64,000 nucleotides of DNA. Origin: an uncultured Clostridia bacterium. GTDB taxonomy: Bacteria > Bacillota > Clostridia > Oscillospirales > Acutalibacteraceae. The notes under the pieces are model-generated. The model was given only the letters and a program-made list of their open reading frames with translations. It was not told the origin of the DNA and made no database searches. The stretch spans positions 1-64,000 of the forward strand of contig CAJFPJ010000068.1 in the NCBI GenBank assembly GCA_904399395.1. Direction: 5' to 3'. The position numbers and the translations under genes were made by a program. Shown here one piece after another: positions 17,197-25,190 of the stretch. Positions within the stretch are counted from its first letter, which is position 1; each line of letters begins with the position of its first letter.

Positions 17197-17228
17197 AACG
17201 CTGCGGTGGCTGTCCGCAGCGTTTTTTT
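17197..17228 (+). terminator. Intrinsic terminator directly after the asnA promoter
   Basis: AACGCTGCGG and CCGCAGCGTT pair across a seven-base loop, and seven T follow. It lies in the asnA leader, 145 bases before the start codon. It would release an RNA of about 40 bases unless antiterminated. No T-box hallmark was found in the leader. Confidence 0.8.
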
Positions 17229-17372
17229 ATAAAGACTGCTTCAATGGAAAACAGGGCCTGCATGTTAGGCCGGAGTTCTCTCGGCTTTGCTTTTTCCGGT
17301 GAAGATATAGGAAAAGCTATTGCTGCACAGTCAAAATCAAAACTGGGATTCCAAGAGAAGGGAGCCGTTTTA

Positions 17373-18386
17373 ATGAGTCATACATATATTCCTGGAGATT
17401 ACAATCCCTCGGCGGGGCTCAGTGTCTTTGAGACCCAAAAGGCTATTGATACCATCAAAATTGCTTTTATCCGGGGGCTGGAAAAAGCCCTTTGCCTGAC
17501 CCGCGTTTCTGCCCCTTTGTTTGTGGAGGCGTCTTCCGGCCTTAACGATGACCTTAACAGCGTGGAGAGGCCGGTTTCCTTCGATACGAAAGAGGCAGGT
17601 ATCACAGCTCAGGTGGTGCATTCCCTGGCAAAATGGAAGCGGTATGCTCTTTATCGCTATGGGTTTCAGCCGGGCTACGGCATCTGCACCGATATGAATG
17701 CTATCCGCCGGGATGAAGATCTAGATAACCTCCATTCCATTTATGTGGATCAGTGGGACTGGGAAGCCATTATTCCCGAGGGGAAGCGCAATGAGGCATA
17801 TTTAAAGGAAACAGTGAAAAAGATCGTAGGTGTGATCTGCGATACTTCAGAAAAGCTTAGAGGGGAGTATCCGGGTATTGGGCCTGTTCTTTCCAGAGAG
17901 GTGAGCTTTATCACCGCCCAGGAGCTGGAGGATCTGTACCCTGACAATACACCAAAAGAACGGGAAAATCTTTATGTGAGAGAGCACCCCACCACGTTTA
18001 TCATGCAGATCGGCGGGCGGCTCCGTTCCGGTGAAAAGCACGATGGCCGGGCTCCTGATTACGATGACTGGAAGCTCAACGGAGATATCCTTATCTGGGA
18101 TGATGTTTTGGGATGCGCTCTGGAGGTCTCCAGCATGGGCATTCGGGTAGACGCCCGTTCTATGGATGCCCAGCTCAGAGAGGCCGGCTGTGACGAGCGC
18201 CGGAAATACCCCTTCCACCAGAAGGTGCTGGATGGGACTCTCCCCCTGACTATCGGCGGAGGAATCGGTCAATCCCGCCTCTGCATGCTGTTGTTGGGGA
18301 AGGTGCATATCGGCGAGGTGCAAGTCTCTGTATGGGATGAAGAAACAAAGAGGGCCTGTGAAGAGGCGGGCGTTCCGCTGCTCTGA
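17373..18386 (+). CDS. asnA: Aspartate-ammonia ligase (asparagine synthetase A)
   Basis: A 337-residue class II synthetase-fold enzyme that makes asparagine from aspartate, ammonia and ATP. The family pattern is clear throughout: VFETQKAIDTIK, the RVSAPLF and SGLNDDLNGVERPV-like region, GYGICTDMNAIRRDE, the SIYVDQWDWE block, and the C-terminal GGGIGQSRLCMLLL motif 3. ATG 17373 is used because it gives the standard length and is preceded by AAGGGAG. A frame extending to 17244 would cross the leader and is not supported. Expression probably depends on escape from the leader terminator. Confidence 0.95.
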   Translation: MSHTYIPGDYNPSAGLSVFETQKAIDTIKIAFIRGLEKALCLTRVSAPLFVEASSGLNDDLNSVERPVSFDTKEAGITAQVVHSLAKWKRYALYRYGFQPGYGICTDMNAIRRDEDLDNLHSIYVDQWDWEAIIPEGKRNEAYLKETVKKIVGVICDTSEKLRGEYPGIGPVLSREVSFITAQELEDLYPDNTPKERENLYVREHPTTFIMQIGGRLRSGEKHDGRAPDYDDWKLNGDILIWDDVLGCALEVSSMGIRVDARSMDAQLREAGCDERRKYPFHQKVLDGTLPLTIGGGIGQSRLCMLLLGKVHIGEVQVSVWDEETKRACEEAGVPLL

Positions 18387-18420
18387 GCATCCTTGGTAGA
18401 TTCTGTGGGAAATCCAGCTA

Positions 18421-18462
18421 AGCCCGGAGCGGCTCTGCCGTTCCGGGCTTTCATGCTCTTTT
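18421..18462 (+). terminator. Intrinsic terminator after asnA
   Basis: AGCCCGGA-g-CGG and CCG-t-TCCGGGCT form the stem (18421-18449), then TTCATGCTCTTTT. It lies 34 bases past the stop codon. Confidence 0.7.
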
Positions 18463-18495
18463 GGTAAAATTAGGTGGGAAAGGGGAAAACACGCT

Positions 18496-18897
18496 ATGGC
18501 CAGACCAGTCAAACGCAGAAGAATTTGTTCGATGCCTGCCGTGCGGGAATTCGGGCCCGTTGGGCGGGCAGCGGGGGAACCTGTGGAAATGACAGTGGAT
18601 GAATATGAGTCCATCCGTCTGATGGACCGCCTTGGTTTTTCACAAGAAGAATGTGCTTTGCAAATGGATGTATCCCGCACCACTGTACAGGCGATTTATG
18701 ATTCAGCCAGAAAAAAGATTGCTCTTGCCCTGGTGGAGGGAAGGCGGCTGCTGATTGGCGGCGGCTCTTATTTGGTGTGCCCCAGCTCTGAGAATTGTTG
18801 CGGGAAAGAGTGCTGCCGCCGAGAATGTCCGGAAACTTGCGGCCGGGAGGGATGTTCCTGCTGCCCGGGGTGTGCAAAAAGCAAGGAAGAGGGATAA
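18496..18897 (+). CDS. DUF134 family DNA-binding protein
   Basis: A 133-residue predicted regulator of the DUF134 family. The family signature MARPVKRRRICSMP opens the protein, an LDEYE-type segment (MTVDEYESIRLMD) follows, then a sigma-region-4-like helix-turn-helix (SQEECALQMDVSRTTVQAIYDSARKKIA). The C-terminus is unusually rich in cysteine (12 within about 40 residues, several CC and CxxC), which suggests metal or Fe-S sensing. DUF134 genes often sit beside NifX/NifB-like proteins, as here. Its target is unknown. Confidence 0.85.
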   Translation: MARPVKRRRICSMPAVREFGPVGRAAGEPVEMTVDEYESIRLMDRLGFSQEECALQMDVSRTTVQAIYDSARKKIALALVEGRRLLIGGGSYLVCPSSENCCGKECCRRECPETCGREGCSCCPGCAKSKEEG

Positions 18898-18937
18898 TCA
18901 TTTGGTGGAATGTCAAAAGAAAGAATTTCAAATATTA

Positions 18938-18966
18938 TTGACATATGACAGAAATTGATTTACAAT
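18938..18966 (+). promoter_or_regulatory. Sigma-A promoter for the NifX-like gene
   Basis: TTGACA (18938-18943), 17-base spacer, TACAAT (18961-18966). It gives the NifX-like gene its own start in addition to any read-through from the DUF134 gene. Confidence 0.75.
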
Positions 18967-19007
18967 ACAATTACCCGAAAAACGTATACAGGAACAGGAG
19001 TGATCTC

Positions 19008-19412
19008 ATGAAAATAGCGGTTACATATGAAAATGGCCAGGTGTTCCAGCACTTTGGTCATTGTGGAGAATTTAAACTGTACGAAGTGGAAAACGGAAAG
19101 ATAATTTCTTCCCAGGTTGTCAGTGCGGCCGGAAGCGGTCATGGCGCTCTGGCTAGCTTTTTGAAAGGGCTTGGCGCAGATACCCTGATCTGCGGCGGGA
19201 TTGGCGGTGGTGCCCGTACAGCACTGGCCCAGGCGGGTATAGAATTGTATCCGGGTGTGACAGGCAGTGCAGATGCCAGCGTGGAAGCCCTTCTGCAGGG
19301 AAAACTGCTCTTTAATCCGGACATTATATGCAGCCACCATCATGAAGGCGGCCACACCTGCGGAAATCATACCTGTGGGGAAGACAAACACGGCTGCGCT
19401 GGGAACCATTGA
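19008..19412 (+). CDS. NifX/NifB-like dinitrogenase cofactor-binding domain protein
   Basis: A 134-residue protein of the dinitrogenase Fe-Mo cofactor-binding family: MKIAVTYENGQVFQHFGHC at the start, a glycine-rich GGIGGGARTALAQAGIE core, then a C-terminal tail rich in His and Cys (SHHHEGGHTCGNHTCGEDKHGC). Proteins like this occur in organisms that do not fix nitrogen and are thought to bind Fe-S or metal clusters. No other nif gene is in the window. Start chosen at ATG 19008 with AGGAG upstream; a longer frame to 18945 would include the promoter. Pairing with DUF134 suggests a metal-responsive unit. Confidence 0.85.
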   Translation: MKIAVTYENGQVFQHFGHCGEFKLYEVENGKIISSQVVSAAGSGHGALASFLKGLGADTLICGGIGGGARTALAQAGIELYPGVTGSADASVEALLQGKLLFNPDIICSHHHEGGHTCGNHTCGEDKHGCAGNH

Positions 19413-19472
19413 CCGATGCAGAGAAGTTGAAATTGTAAGCAGACAGATATTTCTAGATGTTTCTATCAGAAG

Positions 19473-19506
19473 AGCTCTCACTGTGTTATGCGGTGAGAGC
19501 TTTTTA
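19473..19506 (+). terminator. Intrinsic terminator after the NifX-like gene
   Basis: AGCTCTCAC (19473-19481) pairs with GTGAGAGCT (19493-19501), followed by TTTTTATA. The gap from here to 19748 is AT-rich and holds only a weak promoter-like pair (TTGAAA ... TATTTT) ahead of the xylanase. Confidence 0.85.
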
Positions 19507-19748
19507 TAGGTTGCTGTATGGTATCCTTTTCTCAGGAACAGATTTTATTTTCTCTTGCTTTACAGAAGAATACTGGTATATGTATATGCCTGGCCTTCCT
19601 TGCGTTTTATCTTCATGTTTGATGAAAGGATGTAAATCATATATTTATATAAGAAAATTCCATTGAAAAGCAGCGATTTTTATGCTATTTTTATACCAAA
19701 TCCTCTAAGGAAGGGGAGCTGTTTTGTATTGAGAAAGGAGTTTTTTGT

Positions 19749-20981
19749 GTGGCAAGGGATTATTCTCATAGAATCGGGAAAAAAGTCGTTCGATTTGTGA
19801 CAAAAGAGGGGAGACCTATAGCGGGGAAGTGTGTTCATTTTTCTATGAGAAAGCATGAGTTCCTGTTTGGGGGAGGCATGTTTCAATGTGTTCCTTATGC
19901 AGCGGGGGAAATGACTGACCTGGCTGAACGGGAATTGTTTGAAAAGGTTTTTGAAAAATGGATTGCTATCATGAACAATGCCACACTGCCCTTTTACTGG
20001 GGAGGGTTTGAACCGGTAGAAGGACAGCCGCGTAGCAAACAACTTATGGCAGGTGCAAAATTTCTGAAAGATAAAGGGATAACGATAAAGGGTCATCCCC
20101 TTTGCTGGCATACAAGTTGTGCCGATTGGCTGATGCAATATTCTACAGAAGAGATCCTCCAAAAACAGATTGCGCGGATTCACCGAGAAGTGGGCGGCTT
20201 CAAGGGAATTATTGATATGTGGGATGTGATCAACGAAGTGGTCATTATGCCTATATTTGATAAATATGATAATGCTGTCACACGGATCTGCAAGATGCTT
20301 GGGCGCGTTAAAACTGTAAAAACCATGTTTGACGCTGCTCATGAAGCCAACCCGGAAGCGACGCTTCTGATAAATGATTTCAATCTTTCAACAAATTATC
20401 AGATCCTGATTGACGGATGTCTGAATGCGGGGGTTCCTATTGACGAAATTGGCCTTCAGACACATCAGCATCAGGGTTATATGGGGCAGGAAAGGCTTTT
20501 GGAAATTTTGGAACGCTATGAGGTATTTAAGAAACCACTGCATTTTACCGAGATAACCTTGACTTCAGGCCATCTTATGCCACCTGAAATTGTGGATCTG
20601 AACGACTATAAAGTGGAGGATTGGCCCACGACGCCTGCGTTTGAAGATCGTCAGGCCCGGCAATTCGTAGAGATGTATGAAATCCTCTTTTCCCATCCCT
20701 TAGTTCGCACAGCGTATACTTGGAATTTTGTAGATGGAGGATGGCTAGGGGCACCCGCCGGGTTCCTGCGCAAAGATGGATCCGTGAAACCTGTATATGA
20801 TGCGGTATACGATTTGATCCGCCGGCAGTGGTGGACAGATGGAGAGGCAGTTACCGATGAAAACGGAGAAGCTGTGATAGAGGGGTATCGTGGAGACTAT
20901 GTATTGAATATCTGCGGCAATGAAATGCCTCTGTCTTTGAGAAGGGAAGATCTGGAGGGAACCGCCACGTATATACTCTAG
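19749..20981 (+). CDS. GH10 family endo-1,4-beta-xylanase, intracellular type
   Basis: A 410-residue glycoside hydrolase of family 10 that cleaves xylan backbone oligosaccharides. The barrel motifs are complete: KGHPLCWHT (114-122), acid/base E163 (WDVINEV), LLINDFN (207-213), and nucleophile E268 (HFTEITL). A short beta-type C-terminal extension follows the barrel (about 360-410). There is no signal peptide, so it likely acts on imported xylo-oligosaccharides. Translation starts at GTG 19749, nine bases after AAGGAG. It is monocistronic and matches the arabinoxylan theme set by the GH51 enzyme. Confidence 0.9.
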   Translation: MARDYSHRIGKKVVRFVTKEGRPIAGKCVHFSMRKHEFLFGGGMFQCVPYAAGEMTDLAERELFEKVFEKWIAIMNNATLPFYWGGFEPVEGQPRSKQLMAGAKFLKDKGITIKGHPLCWHTSCADWLMQYSTEEILQKQIARIHREVGGFKGIIDMWDVINEVVIMPIFDKYDNAVTRICKMLGRVKTVKTMFDAAHEANPEATLLINDFNLSTNYQILIDGCLNAGVPIDEIGLQTHQHQGYMGQERLLEILERYEVFKKPLHFTEITLTSGHLMPPEIVDLNDYKVEDWPTTPAFEDRQARQFVEMYEILFSHPLVRTAYTWNFVDGGWLGAPAGFLRKDGSVKPVYDAVYDLIRRQWWTDGEAVTDENGEAVIEGYRGDYVLNICGNEMPLSLRREDLEGTATYIL

Positions 20982-21066
20982 CCATTGGCGGTTTAGCATG
21001 GCAAAGGGTATGCTTATATTGTGCTTGTAAATGAAACTGGATTGCTGTCATAAGCTGTAAAGGAAA

Positions 21067-21096
21067 TTGGATTTTCCCCCTGGGAGATGGTATAAT
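21067..21096 (+). promoter_or_regulatory. Promoter for coaX
   Basis: TTGGAT (21067-21072), 18-base spacer, TATAAT (21091-21096). The -35 element is weak, the -10 perfect. Confidence 0.55.
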
Positions 21097-21111
21097 ACCG
21101 GTAGAAAGAAA

Positions 21112-21145
21112 CCGCCTGCCAGGAAGAGCAGATCCCCGCAGGCGG
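21112..21145 (+). other. Hairpin in the coaX 5' leader
   Basis: CCGCCTGC (21112-21119) pairs with GCAGGCGG (21138-21145), eight perfect pairs, ending about 15 bases before the Shine-Dalgarno. No T-tract follows, so it is not a terminator; a 5' stabiliser or regulatory stem is possible. Confidence 0.45.
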
Positions 21146-21170
21146 GCTTACCCGGAAAGGAGAGGCGGAA

Positions 21171-21950
21171 ATGATACTGGGACTGGATATAGGAAATACC
21201 AGCATCGTGGTGGGGGGGCTGGATGAAAGCGCAATTCATTTTACGGCGGAGTTTTCTACCGATCTCTACAAGACCAGCGATGAGTATGCAATTATGCTGA
21301 AAACAGTTCTGGAAATCCATGAAATCGACCGGAAAGGCTTAGAGGGAGCTATTATCGGAACTGTGGTTCCTGCTCTCGGCGAGGTCCTGCGGGAAGCAGT
21401 GCGGAAGGTGACCGGACGCAAAGCCCTTCTTGTAGGTTCTGGGCTGAAAACGGGGCTTAATATTCTGATAGACAGCCCGGCCCAGGCGGGAAGCGACCTT
21501 ATCGTAAATGCCTTAGGGGCTCTGGCTCAGTATCCCAAACCTATTCTGATCTTCGATATGGGCACAGCCACGACTTTAGCGGTGGTAAACAGCAAAGGGA
21601 ATTATGTGGGGGGGATGATTATTCCAGGCGTTATGCTGGGGATGGAAGCCCTCTCTAATGGAACAGCTCAGCTGCCTCATATCAGCTTGGAGGCTCCGAA
21701 AAAAATGATAGGGACAAATACCACAGACTGTATGAAAAGCGGCGCTGTATATGGGAACGCCGCTATGCTGGACGGCATTATTTCCCGGGCGGAGGAAGAA
21801 TTGGGAGAAAAGGCTACTGTGGTGGCTACCGGCGGAATGGCCGCTAAAATCGTTCCCTATTGTAGGCGCAATATCATTTGGGATGAAAATTTGACTCTCA
21901 AAGGGCTTTTGATTCTTTACCGAAAAAATGTGAAAACTAAAGAGTCGTGA
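21171..21950 (+). CDS. coaX: Type III pantothenate kinase
   Basis: A 259-residue enzyme of the ASKHA fold that phosphorylates pantothenate, the first step of coenzyme A synthesis. Type III markers are present: the N-terminal DIGNTSIVVG phosphate loop, the GSDLIVNALGAL segment (about 103-114) and IFDMGTATTLAVV (about 126-138). Type III kinases need a monovalent cation and are insensitive to CoA feedback. ATG 21171 follows GGAGAGG. It has its own promoter and terminator. Confidence 0.95.
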   Translation: MILGLDIGNTSIVVGGLDESAIHFTAEFSTDLYKTSDEYAIMLKTVLEIHEIDRKGLEGAIIGTVVPALGEVLREAVRKVTGRKALLVGSGLKTGLNILIDSPAQAGSDLIVNALGALAQYPKPILIFDMGTATTLAVVNSKGNYVGGMIIPGVMLGMEALSNGTAQLPHISLEAPKKMIGTNTTDCMKSGAVYGNAAMLDGIISRAEEELGEKATVVATGGMAAKIVPYCRRNIIWDENLTLKGLLILYRKNVKTKES

Positions 21951-22033
21951 ACCGGAAGGAGTTCTGGAGGATTTCTGCGGCTGAGGCTCGGCAAAATATG
22001 CTGTAATATGATGGGATGCAACAATTCCCTCTG

Positions 22034-22075
22034 AAAGTGCTTGTGCGGATTTTTTCGCACAGGTGCTTTTTTTAT
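22034..22075 (+). terminator. Intrinsic terminator after coaX
   Basis: AAAGTGCTTGTGCG pairs with CGCACAGGTGCTTT (three G-U pairs), and TTTTTTTATTT follows. Confidence 0.75.
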
Positions 22076-22131
22076 TTCTCCGGCAGTTTTTGGCTCCGGG
22101 AATAAAAGAAAAATATGGAAGCAAAAAAGGG

Positions 22132-22185
22132 TTGACATATCTGTGTTATCTATATATACTGTATATGAACAATATAAACAGATAT
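22132..22185 (+). promoter_or_regulatory. Promoter with nested palindromes, GntR operon
   Basis: TTGACA (22132-22137), 17-base spacer, TATACT (22155-22160). The -10 lies inside the palindrome ATATAC-T-GTATAT (22154-22166). An outer inverted repeat, ATATCTGT (22137-22144) and ACAGATAT (22178-22185), is centred on the same point. This is the arrangement expected for autorepression by the GntR protein encoded just downstream. Confidence 0.8.
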
Positions 22186-22201
22186 AACGGAGGTGAACAG
22201 C

Positions 22202-22582
22202 TTGCATGTTATTATTGATAATAAAAGCGGGATCCCTATCTATAATCAGATCTATTCCCAGATCAAAAGCCAGATCATCAGCAACGAGCTGGAAGAAGAT
22301 ACGCCTCTTCCCTCTATCCGCAACCTGGCGAAGGATTTGCGTATTAGCGTAATCACCACAAAGCGAGCCTATGACGAGCTGGAGCAAGAGGGCTTTATCT
22401 ATACGGTGGCGGGCAAGGGCTGTTTTGTAGCCAAGAAAAATACGGAACTGCTTCGGGAAGAAAATCTGAAACGGATCGAGGAACATCTTCAGGCTGTTTG
22501 GGAGCTGGCTGCCTCCTGCGGTCTTACAAAAGAAGATATTGTGAATATGCTATCGGTTCTCACAGAGGAGGAATCGCTATGA
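22202..22582 (+). CDS. GntR family regulator, YtrA type
   Basis: A 126-residue repressor with an N-terminal winged helix (PIYNQIYSQIKSQIISNELEEDTPLPSIRNLAKDL region) and only a short helical tail, the YtrA subclass that controls adjacent ABC exporters. GGAGGTGA lies five bases before TTG 22202, so TTG is preferred over the GTG at 22193, which overlaps the ribosome site. Its stop overlaps the ATPase start (ATGA). The palindromic promoter upstream is the probable binding site. The inducer cannot be inferred; YtrA relatives often respond to cell-envelope antibiotics. Confidence 0.9.
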   Translation: MHVIIDNKSGIPIYNQIYSQIKSQIISNELEEDTPLPSIRNLAKDLRISVITTKRAYDELEQEGFIYTVAGKGCFVAKKNTELLREENLKRIEEHLQAVWELAASCGLTKEDIVNMLSVLTEEESL

Positions 22583-23439
22583 GCCAATATGCGTTGGAAG
22601 CCAGAAATCTTACAAAGGCCTATCCGGGATTTACCCTGGGGCCCCTTACCCTCGCTTTACCTTCAGGCTGTATTATGGGGCTAGTAGGGGAAAACGGAGC
22701 GGGGAAGACCACCACCATCAAGCTTTTGCTGCAGATGCTGCGGAGAGATAGTGGTAGCGTTGCTCTTTTGGGAGAAGACTGCTCTTCACAGACGGCCTCT
22801 GTTGGAATTAAGGAGCAGATTGGCGTAGTTCTGGATGAAGTGGGCTTTCCCGAGTGCCTTACGGCCAAACAGGTAAACAATATCCTGAAGCATACCTATA
22901 CCGCTTGGGAGGAAAACACATATTTTTCATATCTCAAAAAACTTTCCCTGCCCTTGGATAAATCCTTTGGGGAGTATTCCAGAGGGATGAAAATGAAACT
23001 GGGAATTGCATCTGCCCTTTCTCACAGGGCCAAATTGCTGATTTTAGACGAAGCTACCAGCGGGCTGGATCCGGTGGTCCGAGAAGAAATATTGGATATT
23101 TTCAATGATTTTACTAGGGACGAGGGGCATTCTATTCTGATGTCATCCCATATTGTGAGCGATTTGGAAAAGACCTGTGATTATATAGCTTTCCTGCATA
23201 AGGGAAAACTTCTCGTCTGTGAAGAAAAAGACAGAATTTTGGAAAAATATGGAATGCTCCACTGCACAATGGGGCAGCTGCAAAAGCTCGCTCCTTCAGC
23301 TGTTCTGGGAAAGCGCGTCTCTCCCTATGGAGTTGAGGCTGTAGTGGAACGCTCGCAGCTTCCTTCCTCCATGGAGGCGGGACCGGTAAGCTTGGAAGAA
23401 CTGTTTGTAATGATGGTAAAGGGGGAAACACAGGCATGA
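22579..23439 (+). CDS. ABC transporter ATP-binding protein
   Basis: A 286-residue ATPase with Walker A (GENGAGKTT, 38-46), a signature helix with a relaxed sequence (YSRGMKMKL, 133-141), and Walker B plus D-loop (LLILDEATSGLD, 153-164). It energises export through the permease encoded downstream. GAGGAGGA precedes ATG 22579. The gene overlaps both neighbours by four bases, so the three proteins are made together. The substrate is unknown; an antimicrobial peptide or lipid is plausible from the GntR/YtrA context. Confidence 0.92.
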   Translation: MSQYALEARNLTKAYPGFTLGPLTLALPSGCIMGLVGENGAGKTTTIKLLLQMLRRDSGSVALLGEDCSSQTASVGIKEQIGVVLDEVGFPECLTAKQVNNILKHTYTAWEENTYFSYLKKLSLPLDKSFGEYSRGMKMKLGIASALSHRAKLLILDEATSGLDPVVREEILDIFNDFTRDEGHSILMSSHIVSDLEKTCDYIAFLHKGKLLVCEEKDRILEKYGMLHCTMGQLQKLAPSAVLGKRVSPYGVEAVVERSQLPSSMEAGPVSLEELFVMMVKGETQA

Positions 23440-24062
23440 AGGGACTTCTTTTGAAAGATTGGTATATGATTCTGAAATACTGCAGGGCCTTTCTGGTAAT
23501 CCTTGTCATATTTATGGGTGTGTCGGCTGTCAGTGAAAGTGCTTTGTTTTTTGCCCTGTATCCCATGATTCTGGTCACCATGGTGCCAGTAACTTTGATG
23601 TCTTATGAAGAAAAGAGCGGTTGGAATATATACTGTGATACTATGCCCAACACCCGCAGGAAGGTGGTAAACTCCAAATATATCCTTCTGTTGCTTTTTC
23701 TGGGCGCCTGCCTTCTTCTGATGGGCCTTTCTCAGTTGATGCGTATGGCATACACAAATGCAATAAACTTTGAGGCTTTCTGGTCCATGATGGGTCTTTT
23801 AGCAGCGGTGGGCCTTATTTCACCCTGTTTGATGATGCCTGTAATTTTCCGATTTGGAACGGAAAAGGGAAGACTATTTTACTATTTTCTAGTGGGATCT
23901 TTGGCTGCTCTGTTTGTGATTGTGGCGAAACTGGCTCCAGAGATTTCCCTCACCGGAGTATTGCCGACGTGGATTTTGGGGGCGATTTTGGCGGGGGCTG
24001 CGGTACTGTTTATCCTTTCTTGGGGGCTTTCCATCCGTTTTTATGTAAAAAGGGAATTCTGA
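23436..24062 (+). CDS. ABC-2 type permease subunit
   Basis: A 208-residue membrane protein with about six hydrophobic segments (for example 17-50, 77-95, 108-130, 145-165, 170-200). It begins with MKGLLLKDWYMILKY, a start typical of ABC-2 permeases of this GntR-linked class, and carries a cytoplasmic EEKSGWNIY loop near 58. Its start overlaps the ATPase stop (ATGA). It likely dimerises to form the membrane channel of the exporter. Downstream there is no clear terminator before the transposon-like scar. Confidence 0.85.
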   Translation: MKGLLLKDWYMILKYCRAFLVILVIFMGVSAVSESALFFALYPMILVTMVPVTLMSYEEKSGWNIYCDTMPNTRRKVVNSKYILLLLFLGACLLLMGLSQLMRMAYTNAINFEAFWSMMGLLAAVGLISPCLMMPVIFRFGTEKGRLFYYFLVGSLAALFVIVAKLAPEISLTGVLPTWILGAILAGAAVLFILSWGLSIRFYVKREF

Positions 24063-24462
24063 GCTTTCAGATTCTACAGATGTCAGAAACAGAGTGGCTT
24101 TTGCAGCTCTATTCTGAAAGAAGCAACTAAAGGGAAAGCAAGGATTTTTCGGAAGAGCCATTCTTTTTTCTACCCGGAAAAGGGAAGAATTCCCGCCTGG
24201 TATTTCTGAAAGTTTTCTTGGATAAATATCTTCCAAATTACCAGAAAAGAATATGTTTGCAGGAACTCCTAAAAACACAAGAGCGTAGAAGGAAAAGATT
24301 TTAGGAAGCTGAAAAGAGATCTGAAAAATTTGAAGCAATAGTGTCCAAAGGAGTAGGAAGATTCTGCCCTTTACGAGAAAACGGGGTCCTAATGATAAAT
24401 CACATAGGGCAGTAATTTAAAACAACAGTCAAATACAACCAGATGGGCGTTAGCGAAGGCAA

Positions 24463-24508
24463 AAGACAGCGCAGAAGGCAAAATGCTTTACTGTGCCGTC
24501 TTTTTTGC
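24463..24508 (+). terminator. Terminator-like hairpin at the left side of the island
   Basis: AAGACAGCGCAG (24463-24474) pairs with CTGTGCCGTCTT (24491-24502) with one mismatch; TTTTTT follows. From 24063 to 24460 I see no supportable gene. Confidence 0.55.
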
Positions 24509-24578
24509 CTAAATAGAATTCGTACGTTCGTCAACCAAGCTCCCTTTGCCGCAATGTAGGAGAAGGAAGGCAAAGAAT

Positions 24579-24879
24579 ATGTGCGAGCCAAAGAATGAAC
24601 GAACAGGAGCGACGGGTGGTGCAAGGAGGTATCTAAAGGTGCACCACAGAATAACCTATGATAATCTGCTGACCACCTGCAAGCTGAACGGCTATCTTGC
24701 CGATATTGACAAACAGGCAGAAGAAATGTTCTTCCGGCTCGTATAAAACAGATGTCAGAGCGTGAGGACGTGACAGAAGGGCTCAAATCAAAAGACCAAA
24801 TGGTGTGGGTATGCCGAATGAACACAATGTCTGAACTAGAGAAATGGAGACTGTCAACAATGATTTGATCTATAGCTGA
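24579..24879 (+). pseudogene. Decayed TnpV-type transposon protein gene
   Basis: Three pieces of the TnpV family pattern lie in order but in broken frames: HHRITYDNLLTTCKLNGYLADID...EEMFFRLV up to a TAA at 24746, then MSEREDVTEGLKSKDQMVWVCRMN, then VNNDLIYS ending at TGA 24879. TnpV proteins are encoded by clostridial conjugative and mobilisable transposons. The remnant marks a past insertion at the left end of the AT-richer block 24.9-27.4 kb. Family recognition is from memory of the TnpV pattern. Confidence 0.7.
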
Positions 24880-24930
24880 AAGAAAGCGGTGTAATGATGT
24901 TTCTTGCTGCCATTTTCAGATTTGGAGGTA

Positions 24931-24959
24931 TTGACAAACTCTTGAAATTACGATATATT
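24931..24959 (+). promoter_or_regulatory. Sigma-A promoter for the attenuated S66 peptidase unit
   Basis: TTGACA (24931-24936), 17-base spacer, TATATT (24954-24959). Transcription would start near 24966 and give a leader of about 225 bases. Confidence 0.8.
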
Positions 24960-24990
24960 ATACCAAAATTATTTTGAAAGGAGTACGGCA

Positions 24991-25101
24991 ATGGTAGTCA
25001 GCATCTTTGCTCTTAACGTTAACACTATCACTATGCACGGCGTACATATCCATTATTGGGATTCGTCGGGCTTGTATTGTCGTACCCAAATTTCAGTATA
25101 G
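24991..25101 (+). CDS. 36-codon leader peptide of the S66 peptidase gene
   Basis: AAAGGAG stands eight bases before ATG 24991, and the frame runs 36 codons to TAG 25099. The peptide is hydrophobic at first, then has three histidines within six residues (HGVHIH), followed by YWD. Its Leu28-Tyr29-Cys30 codons (within 25071-25080) are exactly the bases that can pair with the 5' arm of the downstream terminator. Thus ribosome position on this ORF can decide between terminator and antiterminator, the layout of antibiotic- or amino-acid-responsive attenuators. I know of no matching leader peptide. Confidence 0.7.
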   Translation: MVVSIFALNVNTITMHGVHIHYWDSSGLYCRTQISV

Positions 25102-25171
25102 TCTGCTACTAAGATTATAGGATAATGACAGTGCAAGTCGAAAGAGATTTCGATTTGCGCTGTTTTTTTAT
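25069..25171 (+). promoter_or_regulatory. Transcription attenuator: antiterminator and terminator
   Basis: Terminator: ACAGTGCAAGTCGAAA (25128-25143), GAGA tetraloop, complementary arm 25148-25163 (16 pairs, two G-U), then seven T. Antiterminator: CTTGTATTGT (25071-25080) pairs with ACAGTGCAAG (25128-25137), ten pairs with two G-U, extendable by two pairs to 25069. The two structures exclude each other. The terminator ends 20 bases before the peptidase ATG. Confidence 0.75.
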
Positions 25172-25190
25172 ATTCGAGGGGGAAGATCAT

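Noticed and set aside
17183..17372. T-box riboswitch for asparagine in the asnA leader
   Set aside because: The conserved T-box sequence and a specifier stem were not found; the terminator lies too close to the promoter for a T-box.
24400..24825. Minus-strand frame of 141 codons across the TnpV remnant
   Set aside because: No ribosome site or family pattern; the plus strand carries recognisable TnpV pieces.
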